Shown here: positions 1 to 5,846 of the stretch, in pieces
How positions within the stretch are numbered: the stretch's first letter is position 1
How the letters are laid out: each line of letters starts with the position of its first letter
Assembly: GCA_937897005.1 (NCBI GenBank)
Contig: CALCOQ010000197.1
Span: 1-9,978 of the forward strand
Reading direction: 5' to 3'
Length of the DNA: 9,978 bases
Origin: an uncultured euryarchaeote
Lineage (GTDB): Archaea > Thermoplasmatota > Poseidoniia > Poseidoniales > Poseidoniaceae
Made by a program: the position numbers and the translations under genes
The notes under the pieces: model-generated
The model's database searches: none
Seen by the model: the letters and a program-made list of their open reading frames with translations, nothing else
What the model was told of the DNA's origin: nothing

Positions 1-222
1 AGTGCGGGACACACTCTAGAGATTGCAGCTCGTGGACTTCCATCGGTGCGAGGTCGTGGACGTGGTAATGTCATCGTGCTGTTGAAACTACATGTTCCAG
101 CGAAGATTTCCGGTAGTCTGAAGAAGGAACTTGGAAGATTGAGGGATTCTCTGGGTCTGGATGATGCCGGCTCTCTCAAAGCGATACAAGATGAGGCAGA
201 TGAGCGAAGAGGTAATCGCTGA
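1..222 (+). CDS. dnaJ: DnaJ (Hsp40) chaperone, C-terminal end only
   Basis: This is the 3' end of a gene that begins left of the window. Reading from base 1 gives 73 residues ending in TGA at 220-222, with no start codon needed. The residues include a GHTLEIAARGLPSVRGRGRG stretch followed by NVIVLL and a HVPAKISGSLKKELGRL segment. That is the usual end of the DnaJ C-terminal substrate-binding domain: a Gly/Arg-rich GxGxP-type loop, a beta strand, then a VPxKLS helix leading to the dimerisation end. The tail is short and charged. DnaJ delivers unfolded clients to DnaK and stimulates its ATPase in the cytosol. The J domain, the Gly/Phe linker and the zinc fingers are outside the window, so membership of the full-length DnaJ class is inferred. 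The gene converges on the next one with an 18-base gap. Confidence 0.85.
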   Translation, partial: SAGHTLEIAARGLPSVRGRGRGNVIVLLKLHVPAKISGSLKKELGRLRDSLGLDDAGSLKAIQDEADERRGNR

Positions 223-240
223 TCTCAGGCAATCCAAACC

Positions 241-2529
241 TCATTCTTCCTCTAGATCTATCGAGCCCGAGTGCTTTGCTGCAACAGGTTGTCCATCGAC
301 CAGACCAGATAGTGATACTTCGAGCCCCATTCCACTTCCACTCAACTCCACATGAACGAAAACGCGACTCCCTTCTGCCAACGTATCGAGGAAGATTTCA
401 TCTTCTCGGCGCAATAGTTTAGGGTGACAATGCGAAATGCTCCACAGGGCTCCGGAACTCGCTTCAAAACGAACAGCAGCGATTTCCCATGTGCCCCTGA
501 AGACGTTGATACCCAATAATATGGGCAAACCATCATCGTTCGAAATCGCACGCGGCAACTTCCATATAGCCATATCCAGATTCTCGGTTCTATGCCTCAT
601 GTCTGGCTTGCCCCAAGTCTTGATGCCTTCTTCCCACTCTAGGCTTGCAATCGCTCGTAATGACAATTTCAGGTCTCCTCTTGCCTGCTTGACCTCGCCT
701 CTTGACAACAAGTCTCGTAATACGCTCAAACGCTCCTTGCTACCGGCAAGTTTCATAGCTCTTCGAACATGAATTCTCCGATTCCACAATACAATGATTA
801 TTGGAAGCAATAGCAGGAATCCAAAGAACAGCAGCAACATCTCGCTGATTTCAGTCACGAATCCCGCTGCTTCAAACCACGGCTGTTCTCCTTCCTCGGT
901 CTGAATACTATCGATCTGGAAACTCCATTCGATTGCTGAGACGTTCACTTCTCCCCACGACCAGTCTGCTTCGCCATCTGCTATTGTGATACTATGGATG
1001 CGGATGAGATGTATTCCTGGCCCAACTACAAGAGTAGTCTCCGATTCAACATCCCCAGTGGTGCTGGTGGAAGAATTGGAAACAATGCTGCGGTCTGACC
1101 AGTTCATCTCAATAATCTCAGCAGAAACCTGCGTATCATCAGCGAACAGTTTGACTCTAACGTGGAACTGACTCCCTTCCCACCCTTCAAGTTTGAACAA
1201 GAAGGTGTCAGCACCATCATAGATGGGCAAGCATAACCAGCCCGAATGCACGACACCATCTCCCATCTCAACAGTGGTCCATTGCTCCAGAGCAGTTGAC
1301 TGATTCCATGGAATGCTACCAATGGCATCTTCAGAATCAAGGTCCAAGAACTTGGTTCTCTGCACCTCAAGGCCCCAGATGACAGCCTCATTTGAAGAGA
1401 ATGAGAAACGGAACAAAGCAGTATTCTCCACGCTCCAGAATGAGAATGAATAGTTGTTGGAATCGTCCCCTTCAGTAGTCTGGAATTCCATGAATGGAAC
1501 CCAGATCCCATCGATCATAGCGGTTAGATTGACTTCTACAGAAGATGTCGAAACCGCATTCACCAACCACAGGTCATCTCCACTGGCATTGAGGGTCAAG
1601 ATGTCAATATCATTCATTCCCAGTGTGCCAGCAAAGGATGCCGATGCATCAAATTCCTGAACATCAGTCATCTGGCCTGACTCTGGCCAGTCTTCCCCAT
1701 TGTGATCATCATCGATGCTATGATGTGCCAGACGAGCGGAGAAACTCAGATTGTTGTGGCTGCTGCTAGCAACCAACCAATGACGTCCCTCTCCGGTATT
1801 GGCCCAAAGGCGTTGAGCTGATGATTCAGCAGAAGTATTTGAGTTGGTGCTGATCTCAGTGATTATGGTATGGTTGGAATCATTGTTGACTATCTGCAAG
1901 GAGATGTCCTGTGAACTATGCAATAGTGCTAGTTCAATCAGATCTCCCATCGAGGCTTCAAATGGCCAATACAGTGTTCCAGCATCGGACATGCTGGCAT
2001 TCACCCATGATGCCTCAGGGTCTGCAAAGCCAGTTTCGGGAGTATTGGTCGCGAACATCGAGGTCACTGACTCAGAATTCGAGAATACGAGTGCGGGAGA
2101 ATCATCGAAAGATGACGATGCATCCAATTCAGTCACCGAACCCACAGCAGGTAGGCTGGCTTGGATATTGACCATGAGTTCAACATCGCCTTTGTTCAAC
2201 AAGTTCAGGTCGGCATTGCCTGCAGAAATCTCCCCTCTCAACAAGGCTGTATCGGTTATCACTGCAATGTGTTGGCTTCCATTCGAATCAATCAATACCA
2301 TTTCCAGTTCACGGCAATCACCACCACAACCCGCTTCAATCCAGAAGGTACCATTACGGGCAATGAATTGGATCACCACATTCTCTCCACCAGCTATCTG
2401 TATTCCTTGTGTCCCATTTGCTTCCTGTTCCGCTGCCACACCATCTTCACCAGTCGCGATAAGCATGGAAAATTGAGTCAACAGCAACAAAACAACCACC
2501 GCAGACACCCTCCGCGTGGTTACTTCCAT
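241..2529 (-). CDS. Large secreted, glycosylation-rich protein with one C-terminal membrane anchor and a cytosolic domain; function unknown
   Basis: I do not recognise a named family. The 762-residue product starts at an ATG followed by two arginines and a hydrophobic stretch (VSAVVVLLLL), a signal peptide ending near residue 33. Residues about 34-560 are acidic, Ser/Thr-rich and beta-like, with about fourteen N-x-S/T sequons, fitting an N-glycosylated archaeal surface protein. A CGGDC pair near residue 70 could form a disulfide. Residues 564-582 (MLLLFFGFLLLLPIIIVLW) form a membrane segment followed at once by NRRIHVRR, which obeys the positive-inside rule and puts the last ~180 residues in the cytosol. 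That part starts with basic helices (about 583-645) and continues as a mixed or beta-rich domain ending in acidic residues. The gene diverges from arcS and converges on dnaJ. A role in envelope structure or sensing is inference. No Shine-Dalgarno sequence is seen. Confidence 0.85.
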   Translation of the reverse strand: MEVTTRRVSAVVVLLLLTQFSMLIATGEDGVAAEQEANGTQGIQIAGGENVVIQFIARNGTFWIEAGCGGDCRELEMVLIDSNGSQHIAVITDTALLRGEISAGNADLNLLNKGDVELMVNIQASLPAVGSVTELDASSSFDDSPALVFSNSESVTSMFATNTPETGFADPEASWVNASMSDAGTLYWPFEASMGDLIELALLHSSQDISLQIVNNDSNHTIITEISTNSNTSAESSAQRLWANTGEGRHWLVASSSHNNLSFSARLAHHSIDDDHNGEDWPESGQMTDVQEFDASASFAGTLGMNDIDILTLNASGDDLWLVNAVSTSSVEVNLTAMIDGIWVPFMEFQTTEGDDSNNYSFSFWSVENTALFRFSFSSNEAVIWGLEVQRTKFLDLDSEDAIGSIPWNQSTALEQWTTVEMGDGVVHSGWLCLPIYDGADTFLFKLEGWEGSQFHVRVKLFADDTQVSAEIIEMNWSDRSIVSNSSTSTTGDVESETTLVVGPGIHLIRIHSITIADGEADWSWGEVNVSAIEWSFQIDSIQTEEGEQPWFEAAGFVTEISEMLLLFFGFLLLLPIIIVLWNRRIHVRRAMKLAGSKERLSVLRDLLSRGEVKQARGDLKLSLRAIASLEWEEGIKTWGKPDMRHRTENLDMAIWKLPRAISNDDGLPILLGINVFRGTWEIAAVRFEASSGALWSISHCHPKLLRREDEIFLDTLAEGSRVFVHVELSGSGMGLEVSLSGLVDGQPVAAKHSGSIDLEEE

Positions 2530-2570
2530 GCCTCGGCGTGGGGGGGCACTCTTTCAAATCATTCAAGCCG
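2530..2570. promoter_or_regulatory. Short divergent intergenic region with a G7 tract
   Basis: This 41-base gap separates the divergently transcribed envelope-protein gene (-) and arcS (+), so both promoters should lie here or overlap the 5' ends of the genes. I see no clear BRE/TATA element on either strand; the only A/T-rich part is around 2549-2566. A run of seven G residues lies at 2540-2546, directly after a GTG at 2538 that could extend arcS by eleven codons. The regulatory role is inferred only from gene orientation. Confidence 0.35.
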
Positions 2571-4382
2571 ATGATTAGCGTCGGCGCCTTCATGGAGCCT
2601 GAGGTGATGGGCCAAACTCTGATGGCCAATCAGCGATTAGCCAGATTGGTAGGACTTGGTGACCGGACACAACCAGCTGCTTATACACCCTGTATGGTCA
2701 TCGATGAAGGTAGTATTGAAGGGATTTCACCTGCCCTTGCTCCTTTCATCCATAAGCAGGACAATTCCAATCTTCCTGGCACTCTTTCACTACATTCCAG
2801 ATTGGCTTTGGCAATACCTTTTGAGGAGACCGGTCCATCTTGGAGTACACGTTTAGGGCATGTTCTCCCACCGAGCATGGAAGATGCAGACAATTCGGAG
2901 CATGGTGAAACAGGCCCATTGTTGGCAGTATCCTGGCAGAGGTTACGACATGATTCTGTTCTGTTGAGTGAGGAATTGAAGCCTCAAGTCGTGGTTCTTC
3001 TGGATGCTCTTCAATTAGCGGGGCGGCCAGGAAAACTGGCCGAGGCGCTGTTCGTCCTACGCAAGCGCTTCTCTTCCTCCCTGATATGGTGTCCTGCGAT
3101 TTCTGGGCCGGACAACCTTGCTCTGCTCACCTGGATGGGAGTGGATCTTCATGATCTTGCCCGTACATGGCAGTGTGAAGCCAGCCGTGTACTGCTCACC
3201 AACAGTGGCCCTAGACTCTGTGAGGAAACATTGGATGAGGAAGTGAGTCGGGAGCGGCATGTCGAGATATGGACGCAGGAGATGGCTTGCGTGAGAAGGG
3301 CGATTAGAGATGGAACATTGAGAGAGTTGGTGGAACAGCGCGTGATCTCCAGCCCGAGGATGGTGGAACATCTTCGCTATCATGATGCAATTGTGAATCA
3401 ACAGAGCACACCTTCCACCTTGTCGGTAGTGGTACCTCCCTCGAGGGCGTTGCGTGCCCATGGTTCCGCCACCCTACAAGATCCTGAAGTGGTAGACTGG
3501 GTCAATTTCATGAGTACCGGATATTCACCTCCATCCGGTCTTGACAAAGTCCTGATTCTATTACCGTGCAGTGAACGAAAACCGTATCGCGACAGTCGTT
3601 CTCATCATAGGTTCAGAGAGGCTATTGGAAACACATCAGCTCATGAGGTGATGGTCACCAGCCCATTGGGATTGGTTCCAAGAGACTTGGAGCGTATATG
3701 GCCTGCAGCTCATTACGATGTTCCCACAACAGGTGATTGGTCCGCAGATGAAATCAACAGGATAACTGAGATGACATCTTCCTTGCTTCAGCGTAATCAG
3801 TATGAACTGGTAATCAATCACTCTGGGGTTGATTTAGACACAACTGGAGAAGTACCATTCATCAATACCCGCGGCGATGCTTCAGCTACTTCCAAAGAAG
3901 CCTTGAGTCGACTTTCTGAAGCAGTATCTACGGCTAAAGAGGAACATGTACTCGAGGGTCTGGCGAATCATCACCGTCTAATGCTGGAATTTCGCTCAGT
4001 CGCTCGTCGTCAGATGAGAAGCGATACCTGGATGGATGGTCTTCGCGTAGGAGGGAAACCACCGCGGTGGAAGGTATACGATGGCCAGACTCAGATGGCA
4101 CAATGGCTCCCAGACAGGGGCGCATTGTCGTTGACCAAGGCCGCATTGCCGAGAGTGCTTGAACATTCATCTCTGCCCTGTATCCATCTGAAGAAAGGCT
4201 TGGAATGGAAGGGTGATGTTTTCACTTCCAATCTGCTGAGTTTTGATCTTGATTTCAAGGAAGGTGGGGACTTGTTGGTCCTACAGGACGGGGTACTCAT
4301 CGGTTTGGCAAGGGCTAGTATTGCTTCTTGGGCTTGGCCGGATTCACCAGGGCGCTTGGCAAAAGGACATCACAGGTTGTGA
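2571..4382 (+). CDS. arcS: Archaeosine synthase ArcS (TgtA2), DUF5591 and PUA domains
   Basis: ArcS acts on preQ0 already placed at position 15 of tRNA by TgtA. With the radical-SAM partner RaSEA it converts the nitrile to the amidine of archaeosine, which stabilises the tRNA core. Numbering from the ATG at 2571 (603 residues), the N-terminal part is a TGT-like barrel without catalytic function, with WCPAISGPDNLALLTWMGVD at about 173-192. The diagnostic ArcS motif PCSERKPY has its cysteine at residue 333 and is followed by SRSHHRF. A PUA-type tRNA-binding domain fills the end (GDVFTSNLLSFDL, then GDLLVL and GVLIGLARA). I see no CxCxxC zinc cluster of true TGTs; only a single RLC remains in that region. 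An in-frame GTG at 2538 would add eleven residues but lie nine bases from the divergent gene, so I prefer the ATG. Identification is firm, the start is not. Confidence 0.93.
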   Translation: MISVGAFMEPEVMGQTLMANQRLARLVGLGDRTQPAAYTPCMVIDEGSIEGISPALAPFIHKQDNSNLPGTLSLHSRLALAIPFEETGPSWSTRLGHVLPPSMEDADNSEHGETGPLLAVSWQRLRHDSVLLSEELKPQVVVLLDALQLAGRPGKLAEALFVLRKRFSSSLIWCPAISGPDNLALLTWMGVDLHDLARTWQCEASRVLLTNSGPRLCEETLDEEVSRERHVEIWTQEMACVRRAIRDGTLRELVEQRVISSPRMVEHLRYHDAIVNQQSTPSTLSVVVPPSRALRAHGSATLQDPEVVDWVNFMSTGYSPPSGLDKVLILLPCSERKPYRDSRSHHRFREAIGNTSAHEVMVTSPLGLVPRDLERIWPAAHYDVPTTGDWSADEINRITEMTSSLLQRNQYELVINHSGVDLDTTGEVPFINTRGDASATSKEALSRLSEAVSTAKEEHVLEGLANHHRLMLEFRSVARRQMRSDTWMDGLRVGGKPPRWKVYDGQTQMAQWLPDRGALSLTKAALPRVLEHSSLPCIHLKKGLEWKGDVFTSNLLSFDLDFKEGGDLLVLQDGVLIGLARASIASWAWPDSPGRLAKGHHRL

Positions 4383-4453
4383 TTTCAACGACCAGTACTC
4401 CATTGTTCCTGAACGATGCGATTATGAAGGGGGAGTCGGTCGGCGGGTCGCCT

Positions 4454-4458
4454 GAGGT
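4454..4458 (+). promoter_or_regulatory. Ribosome binding site of rps15
   Basis: GAGGT complements the archaeal 16S rRNA 3' end and sits seven bases before the ATG at 4466, which fixes the start of rps15. Just upstream, 4442-4452 can form a tiny hairpin (GGCG, loop GGT, CGCC). A GATTATGAA stretch at 4420-4428 is a possible but weak TATA-like element, so rps15 may have its own promoter besides read-through from arcS. Confidence 0.6.
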
Positions 4459-4465
4459 TAGATGA

Positions 4466-4921
4466 ATGGCAAGGATGTACGCTCACAAAAGGGGGAAGAG
4501 TGGTTCCACCAAGGTCCATGGTGAGGAACTACCTGAGTGGTCAAACACTGACACGGATGCGATTGAGGAACTGATAGTCTCTCTACATCAAGAAGGCCAC
4601 TCAAATGCTGATATCGGCACTGTTCTAAGAGACCAGCACGCAGTACCTGATCTACGTAGGGTCATCGGAATGAGAATTGGTGCCTTCCTTTCTAGCAAGG
4701 GTTTTGAATCGACCTATCCTGAGGATATGATGAATCTGATGAGAAAGGCAGTTTCGATAATTGATCATCTTTCCAATAATCGCAAGGATAATCATAACCG
4801 GCGTGCATTGGAACTGACCGAGTCCAAGATTCGTCGTCTTGCTCGTTATTACCAATCCCATGACCGCTTGGCCTCCGACTGGAAGTACAAGCGCGACCAA
4901 GTTCGCCTGATGGTCGAATGA
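4466..4921 (+). CDS. rps15: 30S ribosomal protein S15 (uS15), archaeal type
   Basis: The 151-residue product is a full-length archaeal/eukaryotic-type uS15, which binds the central domain of 16S rRNA early in small-subunit assembly and helps form an intersubunit bridge. The N-terminal archaeal extension MARMYAHKRGKSGST is intact. It is followed by the family segments PEWSNTD, IEELIVSLHQEGHSNADIG, LRDQHAVPD and PEDMMNLMRKAV. The 16S-binding helices carry NNRKDNHNRRALELTESKIR, RLARYYQ and WKYKRDQVRLMVE. The length is typical. The ATG is supported by a GAGGT seven bases upstream. The gene follows arcS after 82 bases and precedes a RecJ-like gene by 58 bases, all on the same strand. In many euryarchaea rps15 is followed by a DHH-family gene and then rps3ae; here the rps3ae gene is absent from that place. 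Confidence 0.97.
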   Translation: MARMYAHKRGKSGSTKVHGEELPEWSNTDTDAIEELIVSLHQEGHSNADIGTVLRDQHAVPDLRRVIGMRIGAFLSSKGFESTYPEDMMNLMRKAVSIIDHLSNNRKDNHNRRALELTESKIRRLARYYQSHDRLASDWKYKRDQVRLMVE

Positions 4922-4979
4922 TTCGCCTTCTTTTGCCTCAGGTTGAAATGCCTGTCTCATCTGAGAACCATTCGTCGGT

Positions 4980-5843
4980 ATGCAATCGTGGCATTCATTG
5001 CAGGAATTCTCGGACCTTGAGTCCGTCTTCAGAACCGCCTTACCCATGTTCGCTGGGAGTCAAAAAGTTTCGTTGGTCGCCCACAGTGACCTTCAGGGAG
5101 TATTGGCCATAGCCCAACTGGAAGCCGCCTTCATCGATTCAGGTCTTTCATTTCGGCGAAGATTCGTCTCCTCTGAAACACAGATGGAGCAAGCGGCTGC
5201 TCCATTCATCAAAGTCACTTCGTTCAGTGAAGATGGACCTGAGACTATGTTGAAGGACGGAGGGCTGATCATTTCTCCCAAGGAGATGGAGTTTGATCTA
5301 GGAACCAGTGGCAAAAGAAGGAATGGCGTCATTGAGCAGGTCGCGCAGTGTGCAGTTCTGTCAGAGATGTTATCCAGTGGGGGTATCTTGGTCAAACGGA
5401 TGAGGCCATGGGCTTTGGCAGGTGCTTGGCTGCGAGATTCAATGGATACAGCATTCGATGCACAATATTCACGGATCAAGGACCTTCTTTGTGAGGAAGG
5501 TAGTATTCGTACCGTTTGCATGGTTGAGGTTGAGGATTGTGAGGTAATGGGATTGTCTGGGATTTCATCATCATTATTGGATAGGATGCGACGTAGGTGG
5601 CATTCCATGGACCTTGAACAACGATCTTCAGCAATGAGCGATTTGATGCTTCCTGCTTTGGAGAATGCAACGCCTTCCACCGCGAGAATCGAGGAACTTG
5701 GGTGGAAACGCATTCTGAGCAAGGATTGGAAGAGGGATATGGCAACCATGCTGCATCGGGCCAGACGGGAATGGCCTGAGGATAGTGATCAACTTCATTC
5801 ATCCCGTTTGTTGGATGGACTGTTGCGCACAGGTGAATTGTGA
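4980..5843 (+). CDS. Probable degenerate RecJ/GAN-like DHH-family protein, likely without nuclease activity
   Basis: The 287-residue product is not clearly assignable by one motif, but several features fit the DHH phosphoesterase superfamily (RecJ, archaeal GAN, Cdc45). Residues 29-54 read KVSLVAHSDLQGVLAIAQLE and on, matching motif I of archaeal RecJ-like proteins (hydrophobic strand, HxDxDG, helix). Here it is H35-S-D37-L-Q39-G40, so the second metal-binding aspartate has become glutamine. No DHH triad appears where it would be expected; that region holds GGLIISPKEMEFDLG (94-108). A helix (AQCAVLSEML) and WALAGAWLRD (144-153) resemble the family's later GxxxD region. The remainder, to 287, is helical and matches nothing I know. 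It is much shorter than typical RecJ-like proteins and shows no DHHA1 domain. Its place after rps15 supports the assignment. If correct, a Cdc45-like structural role in replication is conceivable; that is inference. The in-frame stop at 4962 limits the start to 4980 or later, with no strong Shine-Dalgarno. Confidence 0.6.
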   Translation: MQSWHSLQEFSDLESVFRTALPMFAGSQKVSLVAHSDLQGVLAIAQLEAAFIDSGLSFRRRFVSSETQMEQAAAPFIKVTSFSEDGPETMLKDGGLIISPKEMEFDLGTSGKRRNGVIEQVAQCAVLSEMLSSGGILVKRMRPWALAGAWLRDSMDTAFDAQYSRIKDLLCEEGSIRTVCMVEVEDCEVMGLSGISSSLLDRMRRRWHSMDLEQRSSAMSDLMLPALENATPSTARIEELGWKRILSKDWKRDMATMLHRARREWPEDSDQLHSSRLLDGLLRTGEL

Positions 5844-5846
5844 TCA
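5841..5846. other. TGATCA palindrome made of two abutting convergent stop codons
   Basis: The TGA stop of the plus-strand RecJ-like gene occupies 5841-5843 and the TGA stop of the minus-strand membrane protein gene (TCA on the plus strand) occupies 5844-5846. The genes meet with no base between them, so neither has a private 3' untranslated region. Confidence 0.9.

Noticed and set aside
161..355. A 64-codon plus-strand frame
   Set aside because: It begins inside the dnaJ end in another frame and continues antisense to the envelope-protein gene.
1844..2476. A 210-codon open frame on the plus strand
   Set aside because: It lies wholly antisense to the signal-peptide and ectodomain coding region of the 762-residue protein, and its product has no recognisable motifs or coherent hydrophobic pattern.
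4918..5112. ATGA overlap at the end of rps15 suggesting a translationally coupled small gene
   Set aside because: The frame ends at 5112 inside the RecJ-like gene, and its product resembles nothing. The RecJ-like frame starting at 4980 explains the region better.
5093..5749. A 218-codon open frame on the minus strand
   Set aside because: It is antisense to the RecJ-like gene, which has the family-like motif and the expected place after rps15. The antisense product looks like low-information sequence rich in Ser and Arg.
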